Part shown: positions 6,030 through 12,364 of the stretch, piece after piece | How positions within the stretch are numbered: position 1 is the first letter of the stretch | How the letters are laid out: the number at the start of each line of letters is the position of its first letter | IMG/VR virus record: IMGVR_UViG_3300042314_000291 | Location: 1-30,450 of that record | Source: a virus | DNA: 30,450 bases | Direction: 5' to 3' (one strand) | Made by a program: the position numbers and the translations under genes | Notes under the pieces: model-generated | What the model was told of the DNA's origin: nothing | Database searches by the model: none | What the model saw: only the letters and a program-made list of their open reading frames with translations

Positions 6030-6326
6030 ATGGAAACAACATACATAACACCAGCAGAAACAGCAAAGCTAATCCGCGCAGAACTAAAGGCAACATTCAC
6101 AGGCGTTAAGTTCTCAGTACGCAAAGAACACTTCGCAGTCTGGGTAACTATTCCAGCAACAGCATCAGTCACAGTAGCTGACGTAGAAGCAATTACAAAG
6201 AACTACGAAGGTTCAACATTTGACGGAAGCATTGACCTAGCATCAAACCAGACTCACTTAGTAGACGGCAAGAAAATTCAGTACCTAGCAGATTATGTAT
6301 TCGTACAGAAAGATCAGGTGGCGTAA
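6030..6326 (+). CDS. LPD29-domain protein
   Basis: A 98-residue protein; ATG 6030 is preferred because it follows AAAGGAA with normal spacing, while the frame upstream to TTG 5937 covers the promoter and leader. The pattern ITPAETAKLIRAELKATFTGVKFSVR...YEGSTFDG matches the Large Polyvalent protein-associated Domain 29, a small domain found alone or in large polyvalent proteins of phages and conjugative elements. Its biochemical function is not established. It opens the second early operon behind its own promoter and 5' hairpin, so it is probably among the most strongly expressed early genes. Confidence 0.75.
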   Translation: METTYITPAETAKLIRAELKATFTGVKFSVRKEHFAVWVTIPATASVTVADVEAITKNYEGSTFDGSIDLASNQTHLVDGKKIQYLADYVFVQKDQVA

Positions 6327-6532
6327 TGAAACTCAAAGCAGTTAAAGATGCAATCGGTGGCTACCGCGTAGCTGGTACAGACATAATCTGGGCGCGACAA
6401 AATGAATGCCGTTGCTGCTGGTATGTGTTTGATGATGCACAAATTGAAACTGTTGCTTATGCCAACAGCTACGCACAAGCAAAAGAGTACGCATTCAAAT
6501 ACGTTTTAGAAATGGAGTTACAAAATGCGTAA
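6326..6532 (+). CDS. Small protein, unknown
   Basis: A 68-residue protein coupled by TAATG to the LPD29 gene. It contains a C-R-C-C cluster in NECRCCWYVFDD and an alternating aromatic/helical C-terminal half (YANSYAQAKEYAFKYVLEME). No family is recognised. The last 8 bases overlap a membrane microprotein. Confidence 0.6.
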   Translation: MKLKAVKDAIGGYRVAGTDIIWARQNECRCCWYVFDDAQIETVAYANSYAQAKEYAFKYVLEMELQNA

Positions 6533-6647
6533 CTGGAACTGGACACCACGCGCCAAGATGATTGGCACACTATTGCAAGCAGTTGCCGTTGTCGGTATTG
6601 GTTACGTCTTATTTGTTGGCACTTGGTTTGCGTTAGGTGGTAACTAA
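6525..6647 (+). CDS. 40-residue membrane microprotein
   Basis: Starts MRNWNWTPRAKM, with two tryptophans and a basic residue pair, then one transmembrane helix (about residues 13-36, LLQAVAVVGIGYVLFVGTWF) and a short G-G-N end. Overlaps the previous gene by 8 bases and the next by one (TAATG), which supports real coding. Function unknown; possible membrane anchor or superinfection factor. Confidence 0.65.
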   Translation: MRNWNWTPRAKMIGTLLQAVAVVGIGYVLFVGTWFALGGN

Positions 6648-6868
6648 TGGGCTATGTACCTTTTGGGATGGAACGCGCATCACTAGATGAGAAGCACAAG
6701 ATTAGAAAGATGCTGGAATACATAGGCATCACACATCCAGCGCATCAGGTTGAGTTTATGTCAGCCCTACTTGATAAACCTTTTGACACAACAAAGATGA
6801 GCCGTCAAGACTTCTACACACTTGTAGGCAAACTTCAAAACATACAAGAGAACAGGAACAAAGCATGA
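6647..6868 (+). CDS. Small helical protein upstream of the annealing protein
   Basis: A 73-residue protein with overlaps at both ends (TAATG, ATGA). The pattern DEKHKIRKMLEYIGI...LLDKPFDTTKMSRQDFYTLVGKLQNI resembles small helical modules that follow phage recombinase or annealing domains, here as a separate gene. Coupling to the Rad52-like gene suggests a partner role, but this is inferred. Confidence 0.6.
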   Translation: MGYVPFGMERASLDEKHKIRKMLEYIGITHPAHQVEFMSALLDKPFDTTKMSRQDFYTLVGKLQNIQENRNKA

Positions 6869-7428
6869 AACAAGAACAACAGGATGCGTTACGCGCACCA
6901 TTTTCTAAAGAGCAGATTCAGAAGCTGCCAACTGGCGGACTGCAATTAGATTACGTCAGTCACGCATGGGTGACAGATCGCTTGCTTCAAGTAGACCCGT
7001 TGTGGACTTGGAAGCCGTTAGCGTTTACAGATGCAGGACTTCCAGCATTTGATTCAAACGGTGGTCTATGGATTGAACTCACAGTTTGTGGAGTTACAAG
7101 ATACGGCTATGGTGAACCACAAGGACGCGACAAGTTCGACATGACTAAAGGCGCAATCGGTAACGCAATCAGGAACGCTGCAATGCGCTTTGGCGTAGCA
7201 CTTGATCTCTGGGCTAAAGAAGCACCAGCAGAAACCAAGCCAGCACCTAAAGCTACAACAGAACTAAGCACAGCTACTCAGAAGATGATTGAGCGTATCG
7301 GTCTTGCTGCATCACTAATTGAACTTACTGAGGTTGTGCCACTTATTCAGGGTGGAGCATTTACAGATGCAGAGAAGCGCAACTTACGTCTTATCTTTGA
7401 CAATAAGAAAGTGGAGTTAGGCGCATGA
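6865..7428 (+). CDS. Rad52-like single-strand annealing protein
   Basis: A 187-residue protein. The N-terminal ~125 residues match the Rad52/Sak-type annealing fold: L-R-A-P-F-x-x-x-x-I-x-K-L-P, L-D-Y-V-S-H-A-W-V-T-D-R-L, W-T-W-K-P, then G-A-I-G-N-A-I-R-N-A-A-M-R-F-G-V-A-L-D-L-W, the last being the conserved helix end of this family. A linker of A/P/K/T separates a C-terminal helical region (about 145-185) that probably binds SSB or DNA. Together with SSB, RusA and the metallophosphoesterase it forms a recombination set. Exact subfamily is uncertain. Confidence 0.75.
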   Translation: MKQEQQDALRAPFSKEQIQKLPTGGLQLDYVSHAWVTDRLLQVDPLWTWKPLAFTDAGLPAFDSNGGLWIELTVCGVTRYGYGEPQGRDKFDMTKGAIGNAIRNAAMRFGVALDLWAKEAPAETKPAPKATTELSTATQKMIERIGLAASLIELTEVVPLIQGGAFTDAEKRNLRLIFDNKKVELGA

Positions 7429-7574
7429 GTTTTGTATTAGGAGCAGTGTTATTTCTGCTAGGCGGATTCTTTGGAATGCTAATCATGGCGTTTGCTCAAT
7501 CATTACCGCGACAGATACAAGAACAGCATGACGAACTTGTGGCGCAGTTGCGTTTGGTGGTCGAAGATGAGTAA
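7425..7574 (+). CDS. 49-residue membrane microprotein
   Basis: Begins with a strong transmembrane helix (residues 2-24, FVLGAVLFLLGGFFGMLIMAF) and ends in a charged helix (QIQEQHDELVAQLRLVVEDE). ATGA overlap upstream and 8-base overlap downstream support it as a real gene. Topology N-out/C-in with a cytoplasmic helix is likely. Function unknown. Confidence 0.65.
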   Translation: MSFVLGAVLFLLGGFFGMLIMAFAQSLPRQIQEQHDELVAQLRLVVEDE

Positions 7575-7890
7575 CGCAAGCTATCAGAGCGCAGCGATTA
7601 GCAATGGCTTTCATGGAATGCAACTTGCTTTAGATGCTCAGCCAGATTGGGCTGATCAAGCACTAATAGCAATTTTGCAACTTGCAAAGCGTGGCACAGA
7701 GTTTACGAGTGAAGATGTAATTGAGATTATTGGCTTGCCGTCTGGCGCAGTGGGTCAACATAAGAACAACGCATCAGGCGCAATTATGAACAAAGCAGCT
7801 CGTGCTGGTTGGATTCGTAAAGTTGGTTACGGCAAAGCAAAGCGCAAAGAATCACACGGGGCAGTCCTAGCGATTTGGATAGGCGCGTGA
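7567..7890 (+). CDS. Winged-helix protein next to RusA
   Basis: A 107-residue protein from ATG 7567 (the frame is open upstream, but that part overlaps the membrane microprotein). Pattern: FTSEDVIEIIGLPSGAVGQHKNNASGAIMNKAARAGWIRK, then a basic K-A-K-R-K-E-S-H-G wing and a final strand AVLAIWIG. This architecture is common in actinophages directly before Holliday-junction resolvases and looks like a winged helix. No specific function is established. The end overlaps the resolvase start as GTGA. Confidence 0.65.
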   Translation: MSNASYQSAAISNGFHGMQLALDAQPDWADQALIAILQLAKRGTEFTSEDVIEIIGLPSGAVGQHKNNASGAIMNKAARAGWIRKVGYGKAKRKESHGAVLAIWIGA

Positions 7891-8306
7891 TTAGCTACTT
7901 TGTTGAGGGTGAGCCAGCACCGCAAGGCTCAAAGAATGGCTTTGTTAAAAATGGTCGAGTAATCATGGTTGAGTCAAGTAAAAAAGTTAAGCCTTGGCGC
8001 GAAGCTGTTGCAACTCAAACGCAAGAGTATCGAGCTAGTAAGTGGCCTAACGCTGAGCAATGGACAATGACTACACCTGTCGAGATCGCTTTGGTGTTTC
8101 ATTTACCTAGACCTAAGAGTGTCAATCGTAAGTGGCCAAGCGTTAAGCCTGATCTAGATAAGTTGATTCGCTCAACCTTTGACGGATTGACTACTGGTGG
8201 ACTTTACACAGACGATGCCTTAGTAATAGCTGTGAGCGCATCTAAGCAATACGCCAAAGATCGCATTGGTTGCCAAATAATTGCAAGCGAGGTGCAAGAT
8301 GTTTAA
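7887..8306 (+). CDS. rusA: RusA-type Holliday junction resolvase
   Basis: A 139-residue protein that cuts four-way DNA junctions during recombination or before packaging. N terminus F-V-E-G-E-P-A-P-Q-G-S-K is typical of RusA. The metal-binding block is K-P-D89-L-D91-K-L, followed by F-D-G-L and Y-T-D109-D110-A-L-V. Start GTG 7887 overlaps the previous stop (GTGA); TTG 7875 is possible but adds four residues absent in typical family members. Neighbours (annealing protein, SSB) fit. Confidence 0.9.
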   Translation: MISYFVEGEPAPQGSKNGFVKNGRVIMVESSKKVKPWREAVATQTQEYRASKWPNAEQWTMTTPVEIALVFHLPRPKSVNRKWPSVKPDLDKLIRSTFDGLTTGGLYTDDALVIAVSASKQYAKDRIGCQIIASEVQDV

Positions 8307-8631
8307 CACAGACGGCGCAGCTTGTATCGGTTTAGACCCAGAGTTATTTTTTCCAACAAACAACATAAGTCCTAAGATCGAGGACTTACTAAAAAAAACT
8401 TGCCTACGGTGTCCAATCTTTGATGCTTGCCTTGACTATTCGTTAAAGGTAAAAGTTGAAGGCTGGTGGGCAGGAACGTCAGATAAGGAACGTGTAGACC
8501 TACGCAGGTTCTTTGGCATAACACCCATACGGATAGATGAAGAATACAAACATCACTTCCAACAAGAAACAAATCAAGCTAAGAATTCGCGCACATACCG
8601 TGAGCGACTAAGAGAAGCAGGAGCAAGATAA
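8299..8631 (+). CDS. WhiB-family regulator 2
   Basis: A 110-residue WhiB-like protein. Start ATG 8299 follows GAGGTG and overlaps RusA by 8 bases; a TTG at 8281 is unlikely. Iron-sulfur ligands: C9, C35-x-x-C38, C44. The turn motif is G55-W-W-A-G59, a variant of GVWGG. The C-terminal half is long, hydrophilic and basic (YRERLREAGAR), consistent with DNA binding. Unlike WhiB 1 it has no zinc-ribbon extension. Phage WhiB proteins such as TM4 WhiB modify host gene expression by competing with host WhiB; whether this one does so is unknown. Confidence 0.85.
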   Translation: MFNTDGAACIGLDPELFFPTNNISPKIEDLLKKTCLRCPIFDACLDYSLKVKVEGWWAGTSDKERVDLRRFFGITPIRIDEEYKHHFQQETNQAKNSRTYRERLREAGAR

Positions 8632-9005
8632 TGGCATTACCCACAATCACAGCAACAGGAAACTTGGTATTTGAGCCAGATTTCCAAGTTACTCAGTCAG
8701 GCGTTAGCCGTTGCAAGATGCGCATTGCTTGCAATGAACGCAAGAAAGCGCAAGACGGCACATGGTCAGACGGTGAAACAAGTTACTTCGACATTGTTTT
8801 ATGGCGAGGACTAGCAGAAGCAGCAGCAGACACCTTCAAGAAAGGTCAGCCGATTCTAGTAGTCGGTAAGTGCAAAGTTGTAAAGTACGAGGACAAGAAC
8901 GGCGTTGAGCGTACAACCGTAGAGATTACAGCTGACGAAATTGCAGCAGTAGTTAAAGCATCCAAAGCAAAAGTAACATCAACAGAAAGTGACCCTTGGT
9001 TATGA
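8631..9005 (+). CDS. ssb: Single-stranded DNA-binding protein
   Basis: A 124-residue OB-fold SSB. Recognisable features are the N-terminal strand T-I-T-A-T-G-N-L, the S-Y-F-D-I-V-L-W-R-G-L-A-E-A-A core, K-G-Q-P-I-L-V-V-G-K, and an E-R-T-T-V-E-I-T-A-D-E-I end of the OB domain. The tail is short and ends S-D-P-W-L, which replaces the usual D-D-I-P-F tip that recruits partner proteins; the acidic/hydrophobic character is kept. Start overlaps WhiB 2 as TAATG. Confidence 0.93.
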   Translation: MALPTITATGNLVFEPDFQVTQSGVSRCKMRIACNERKKAQDGTWSDGETSYFDIVLWRGLAEAAADTFKKGQPILVVGKCKVVKYEDKNGVERTTVEITADEIAAVVKASKAKVTSTESDPWL

Positions 9006-9217
9006 TTATCGCTTTAATTCTTTCAGTAGTATCAACAACTATTTTGGTATTCTTTGCAGGCTATCGGTTAGCACTGCATCACAAAGCACAGCAACACATA
9101 GCTTGGCTTGATTATCTAAACGGTCATACAGACTCACTAGAGCCAATCTTTGCCAAGCTAGATCGTGAGTACGCATACACAGATGAACTAACTAAGCCGT
9201 TTACTGATGACAAGTAA
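9002..9217 (+). CDS. Small one-TM protein
   Basis: A 71-residue protein from ATG 9002 (ATGA overlap with ssb; the frame's TTG at 8996 lies inside ssb). One N-terminal membrane helix (residues 2-22, IIALILSVVSTTILVFFAGY) is followed by a soluble, histidine-containing helical region. Unknown function. Confidence 0.65.
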   Translation: MIIALILSVVSTTILVFFAGYRLALHHKAQQHIAWLDYLNGHTDSLEPIFAKLDREYAYTDELTKPFTDDK

Positions 9218-9476
9218 ATGTGGTGTTTGCCCACGGTCATCCTCTATTGGGGATGGCTGGTGGGCAGTTCATAACTACAAGACAGACCCACCGACTGTCT
9301 ACGATCTATGTCCAAGCTGTTACCGCAACAAGAGCCTTATTGCTTACAGAGAGTCAATCATTGAAGCTCTTGAAGCTATTAAGATTACTGATCAAGAACC
9401 TGCGCTTCACGTTGCAATGCAAGTAATGAAACAGCATTGCATAGGCAAGGTTAGGGACTTACCATTCAATGACTAA
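9207..9476 (+). CDS. Zinc-ribbon protein, unknown
   Basis: An 89-residue protein. C5-x-x-C8 and C35-x-x-C38 enclose a W-W-containing loop, giving a four-cysteine zinc ribbon. The C-terminal half is helical (ESIIEALEAIKI...ALHVAMQVMKQH). The start overlaps the previous gene by 11 bases and the end overlaps the HNH gene by 8. Nucleic-acid or protein binding is likely, but not specified. Confidence 0.65.
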   Translation: MTSKCGVCPRSSSIGDGWWAVHNYKTDPPTVYDLCPSCYRNKSLIAYRESIIEALEAIKITDQEPALHVAMQVMKQHCIGKVRDLPFND

Positions 9477-9750
9477 ACCAATAAGACCACGCTCTAAAAA
9501 AATGGAAAGTCTTTACGCAACCGAACGCCGTAAGTTAGTAAAAGAGTTGCTTAGGGATTTCCCTGCGTGTCAGCGTTGCGCGATAGCTTATGCAACAGAC
9601 GTACACGAGATCAAGACACGCGCTAGAGGTGGCAGCATTGTGGACAAAGATAACCTTGCGTTACTTTGTAGACCTTGCCACACTTACATAACGCAGAATC
9701 CAGCAATAGGTAAGTCTGAGGGCTGGCTAAAGAATAGTTGGGATGACTAA
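9469..9750 (+). CDS. HNH endonuclease 1
   Basis: A 93-residue HNH nuclease. Structural cysteines C-Q-R-C and C-R-P-C bracket the catalytic region D-V-H-E-I-K-T-R-A-R-G-G and N-L-A-L-L-C-R-P-C-H-T-Y-I-T, giving the H-N-H triad. Small phage HNH proteins of this type can act as homing or repair nucleases or assist packaging. A second HNH gene lies nearer the terminase (10722-11027), so this one, inside the replication/repair operon, more likely serves DNA metabolism. Confidence 0.88.
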   Translation: MTKPIRPRSKKMESLYATERRKLVKELLRDFPACQRCAIAYATDVHEIKTRARGGSIVDKDNLALLCRPCHTYITQNPAIGKSEGWLKNSWDD

Positions 9751-9866
9751 TGACTGAACCGAATGGTATTTGTCGTGCTGGTTGTGATACACAAGATCAC
9801 GAGAGTTACTGGGATTGCTTACAAGCTGCCAACGTGTCAATAGACAAATCAAGTCTTAGACCTTAA
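9750..9866 (+). CDS. Cys/His microprotein (38 residues)
   Basis: Coupled to HNH 1 by TAATG. Sequence pattern: C8-x3-C12-x4-H17-x5-C23 (C-R-A-G-C, D-H-E-S-Y-W-D-C-L-Q-A-A-N-V), a four-ligand set that recurs in tiny actinophage proteins. Zinc binding is likely. Function unknown. Confidence 0.6.
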   Translation: MTEPNGICRAGCDTQDHESYWDCLQAANVSIDKSSLRP

Positions 9867-9872
9867 TAGACT
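9867..9872 (+). promoter_or_regulatory. Candidate leaderless -10 box
   Basis: TAGACT lies 6 bases before ATG 9879, which has no ribosome-binding site. The nearest -35-like hexamer, TAGACA (9841-9846), is 20 bases upstream and weak. The same TANNNT-N6-ATG layout occurs at 11145 and 5556. Confidence 0.4.
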
Positions 9873-9878
9873 AAGCGC

Positions 9879-10175
9879 ATGAACTGGACAGATACTGTTG
9901 GCGTGACGATTCACAATGACCTTGTGCGTTCGGCGTTGAAGAACAAACCAGAAGCAGACATTGACAAGCTAGAAGCCAGCATCAAGCGCATGAGCCTAAG
10001 CGTAGGCATTACACGCATGGCAATAGCATCAGTGTTAGATGCAGAGATAGAAGCTATGGCTGCCTATCGCGTACTGGGTGACTCATCTATAACGAATGAA
10101 TACTTAGCAGGGATGCAGTCAGCAGCTGACTTAGTTAGATACGGCGTTCACCTAACAGACGGAATAAAGTTATGA
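9879..10175 (+). CDS. Helical protein, unknown
   Basis: A 98-residue protein with helical composition (DIDKLEASIKRMSLSVGITRMAIASVLDAEIEAMAAYRVL). No family is recognised. No ribosome-binding site is visible. It overlaps the Ntn-hydrolase gene as ATGA, so the two are likely a unit. Confidence 0.65.
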   Translation: MNWTDTVGVTIHNDLVRSALKNKPEADIDKLEASIKRMSLSVGITRMAIASVLDAEIEAMAAYRVLGDSSITNEYLAGMQSAADLVRYGVHLTDGIKL

Positions 10176-10732
10176 CCACAATCATCACAACAACAGGCAA
10201 CAACTGCGCTACGATAACAGCAGATCAAGGCATAACTTCAAACCTTATTCACCCTGACATGCACAAGATAGTTCAGCAAGACACATGGCTTATTGGTGTT
10301 GCAGGAAGTGCAAGAGCTTGCGATCAGTTGCAGTATTCAATCGAATACCCGAAGCCACCTATTGAAGTAGTAAAGTCTGGCGAGTGGATGAAGTGGTTAG
10401 TTACTAAAGTAATTCCGTTGATAGATGACACTGTTAAAGATGCTGAGATGGATGCTGAGTGCTTACTACTTACACATGGTCAAGCATTCTTAATCAGCGA
10501 GAATCTAAGCGTACTAACAGCTAGACCTTACTGGGCAATAGGCACAGGCGCAGAGCTAGCACTAGGTTCACTAGCTGAGAAACAATACAAGCCTGACTGG
10601 CACAAGAACCATGATCTATCAGCTAAGCGAGCCATTGAAGCTGCCAGTATGCATGACCCCAATACCAGAGGCACGATCAACCAGTTCAAGAGTTACACGA
10701 ATGGAAAGATAATTGTAAGCAATGGCGTTTAA
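10172..10732 (+). CDS. Proteasome-fold (Ntn hydrolase) protein, HslV/beta-subunit-like
   Basis: A 186-residue protein. After Met removal the N terminus would be Thr1 (M-T-T-I), as in HslV and proteasome beta subunits, where Thr1 is the nucleophile. A-D17-Q-G matches the conserved Asp17 position, and K31 is close to the expected Lys33. Later W-L-I-G-V-A-G-S and A-I-G-T-G-A-E-L-A-L-G match the conserved glycine-rich elements of the fold. No ATPase partner (HslU/ARC-like) is in the window. Possible roles: host-protein turnover, a maturation protease, or a non-catalytic fold. Family is recognised from the pattern; peptidase activity is inference. Confidence 0.7.
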   Translation: MTTIITTTGNNCATITADQGITSNLIHPDMHKIVQQDTWLIGVAGSARACDQLQYSIEYPKPPIEVVKSGEWMKWLVTKVIPLIDDTVKDAEMDAECLLLTHGQAFLISENLSVLTARPYWAIGTGAELALGSLAEKQYKPDWHKNHDLSAKRAIEAASMHDPNTRGTINQFKSYTNGKIIVSNGV

Positions 10733-11027
10733 GAAACCTTGCTTGAAGTGCAAGACCCTGCACCGTAACTCGTCACTATGTGACAGTTGCCAACGCCTAG
10801 CCGATGCCACCCGTAACGCCAATAGACCTCATTACAAAGGTAATTATGCCAAGCAAGCAAAGATAGTCAGAGATACCGCTACTGTCTGTTGGCTATGTGG
10901 GCAAGGTCGCAGGCTGGATGACCCCTTTACGGCTGACCACTACTACCCAAGCGATCCAACAAGTCCGTTGATCGCAGCTCATAGGTCTTGCAACAGTCGC
11001 AGGGGAAACACACCCCCTACCGCATGA
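10722..11027 (+). CDS. HNH endonuclease 2, next to packaging genes
   Basis: A 101-residue protein with an N-terminal zinc ribbon (C-L-K-C, C-D-S-C) and an HNH core: C-W-L-C-G, T-A-D-H-Y-Y-P, H-R-S-C-N-S-R-R-G. An HNH gene directly upstream of terminase genes is typical of cos phages, where the HNH protein aids terminase cutting of cos. Start overlaps the previous gene by 11 bases. The stop lies inside a GC-rich inverted repeat that could be part of cos. Confidence 0.88.
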   Translation: MAFKKPCLKCKTLHRNSSLCDSCQRLADATRNANRPHYKGNYAKQAKIVRDTATVCWLCGQGRRLDDPFTADHYYPSDPTSPLIAAHRSCNSRRGNTPPTA

Positions 11028-11090
11028 CTAGGGGGCGGGTCAGAATCTCACACACACACCCCACCCTGAACCCCGACCTAGCACCATGTG
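11013..11090. other. GC-rich inverted repeat and noncoding region, cos candidate
   Basis: CCCCCTA (11013-11019) and TAGGGGG (11029-11035) form a perfect 7-bp inverted repeat around the HNH stop codon. It is followed by a C-rich tract with a short CA run (11049-11058) up to about 11090; then the sequence switches to AT-rich DNA before the ParB-like gene. No ORF of note lies in 11028-11156. The position between HNH and terminase genes and the abrupt GC peak fit a cohesive-end or packaging site; a terminator is the alternative, but no T-run follows. Confidence 0.4.
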
Positions 11091-11144
11091 TAAAGTCGCG
11101 AAATTCCCGATTTTGAAAAATTCAATGTTTGCGCGATTTTCGCC

Positions 11145-11150
11145 TAGAAT
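11145..11150 (+). promoter_or_regulatory. Candidate leaderless -10 box for the ParB-Mom unit
   Basis: TAGAAT lies exactly 6 bases before ATG 11157, with AT-rich DNA upstream and no ribosome-binding site. No convincing -35 is seen (TTCAAT at 11121-11126 is weak). Confidence 0.5.
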
Positions 11151-11156
11151 GATTGC

Positions 11157-11675
11157 ATGACTGAACTGCGCATTGAAACTGTAAACATAAACAGCTTGAC
11201 CTTTGATCCTGCTAATGCTCGAAAGCATGACGGCAAGAATCTGAAAGCAATAGCAAGCTCATTAGAAAAATTTGGGCAACGTAAGCCAATTGTTGTAACG
11301 CCTGACTCGATAGTTGTAGCCGGCAACGGAACACTAGAAGCTGCAAAGTCTTTAGGCTGGTCAGAGATCGCAGTGGCTCGAACACCTATTGGCTGGACTT
11401 GGGATCAAATCAAAGCCTTTGCTTTAGCTGATAACAGAACAGCAGAACTTGCAGAATGGGATGCAGACGTTCTTAAAGAACAAATGTTAGAGCTAGATGC
11501 TAACGGCTGGGAATTAGAGGAGTTAGGTTTTGAATCTTTGCAACCGCCTAGTGATCCTGAGTTTCTGCCAACTATGGAAGAACAGCCAAGATTAGATGAA
11601 CTAAAACCAACAACTTGCCCTAATTGTTCTTTTGAATGGCGCACAGACTCCAAAGGCAACATAGAGCCAGTATGA
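11157..11675 (+). CDS. ParB/Srx-domain protein with C-terminal CxxC
   Basis: A 172-residue protein. It has the ParB-N core: N-A-R-K-H (20-24), I-A-S-S-L-x-x-F-G-Q-x-K-P-I-V-V, G56-N-G-T-L-E-A-A63 in place of the G-E-R/H-R box, and A-D-N-R-T-A-E-L-A-E-W-D (91-102), typical of phage ParB-like proteins linked to DNA modification. The C terminus has C144-P-N-C147 and an S-K-G-N end that may form half a zinc site. It overlaps the mom-like gene as ATGA, so the two are co-translated. In phages, ParB-like proteins associate with DNA methylases and other modification genes; acting as the DNA-targeting or nucleotide-switch part for the Mom-like enzyme is inference. Confidence 0.85.
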   Translation: MTELRIETVNINSLTFDPANARKHDGKNLKAIASSLEKFGQRKPIVVTPDSIVVAGNGTLEAAKSLGWSEIAVARTPIGWTWDQIKAFALADNRTAELAEWDADVLKEQMLELDANGWELEELGFESLQPPSDPEFLPTMEEQPRLDELKPTTCPNCSFEWRTDSKGNIEPV

Positions 11676-12325
11676 CAATTCAAATAGCAGGAGTAGATCA
11701 CAAGACTGCTCAGTTTGCAGTTATGAACTTTCATTACTCGCAACAAATGCCAATTGGAAAGTTAATTAAATTTGGTGTTTGGGAAGATGAAAAGTTTATT
11801 GGTGCTGTGCTTTATGGTCGTGGAAGTTCACCACTCTTAGGTGCTGCTTATGAACTACAACAAACAGAAGTTTGTGAATTAGTTAGAGTTGCTTTGACAA
11901 ATCACAAAGCACCAGTTAGCCAAATTGTCAGCTTGACTATGAAGCAATTAAAACTAGACAATCCAAAAATGCGCTTGATAGTTTCTTTCGCTGACTCTAG
12001 GCAGAATCATCATGGTGGTATTTATCAAGCTATGAATTGGATTTACACAGGCAAGAGCAGTGAAGCAAAAGAATACTTTTATCAAGGTAAGTGGTATCAC
12101 CAAAGAATGATTGGAAAGACTGGATTTGGTGGGGATACGGTTTTATCAAAGCTGACAGATGAAGAAAAAAAGAACTTGATAGTCCGAAAGATTGACGGCA
12201 AGTATCGTTACTTGTATCCTCTTGATAAGCAGATTAGAAGAAAAATTGTTAAACTAGCGTTACCTTATCCCAATGCCGTTGAGGGCTTAGAAGTAAGCCA
12301 CGACAATTCCGTTGTCGAGGTGTAA
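11672..12325 (+). CDS. Mom-like DNA adenine modification protein (paralog 2)
   Basis: A 217-residue GNAT-like protein of the Mom family, starting at ATG 11672 (ATGA overlap with the ParB-like gene; the frame upstream to 11636 is inside that gene). Motifs shared with 3328-3996: N19-x-H-Y22, K-F-G-V-W, F-I-G-A-V-L-Y-G, E-L-V-R-V-A-L-T-N, and the signature S105-F-A-D108 followed by R-Q-N-H-H-G-G-I-Y-Q-A-M-N-W-I-Y-T-G-K-S-S, then K-Y-R-Y and P-Y-P-N near the end. Mu Mom adds a carbamoylmethyl group to adenine N6, protecting DNA from nucleases. This copy sits next to terminase, so it is probably expressed late, before packaging. Substrate is unproven. Confidence 0.8.
   Translation: MTIQIAGVDHKTAQFAVMNFHYSQQMPIGKLIKFGVWEDEKFIGAVLYGRGSSPLLGAAYELQQTEVCELVRVALTNHKAPVSQIVSLTMKQLKLDNPKMRLIVSFADSRQNHHGGIYQAMNWIYTGKSSEAKEYFYQGKWYHQRMIGKTGFGGDTVLSKLTDEEKKNLIVRKIDGKYRYLYPLDKQIRRKIVKLALPYPNAVEGLEVSHDNSVVEV
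12284..12317 (+). repeat. Two tandem perfect hairpins at the end of mom-like gene 2
   Basis: GGCTTA-GAAG-TAAGCC (12284-12299) is followed after one base by CGACAA-TTCCG-TTGTCG (12301-12317). Both are 6-bp perfect stems with small loops, in the last codons of the mom-like gene and about 50 bases before the small terminase gene. There is no T-run. They might be a processing site, a translational control element, or part of the packaging region. Confidence 0.45.
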
Positions 12326-12364
12326 GTGCAATTCTTACCAACGGCTCAAAGTTAGTAGGTTGAA

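Noticed and set aside
11049-11060. CA dinucleotide run as a microsatellite or CRISPR-like repeat
   Set aside because: Only five CA units; no spacer pattern. No CRISPR array, tRNA or insertion sequence was found anywhere in the window.
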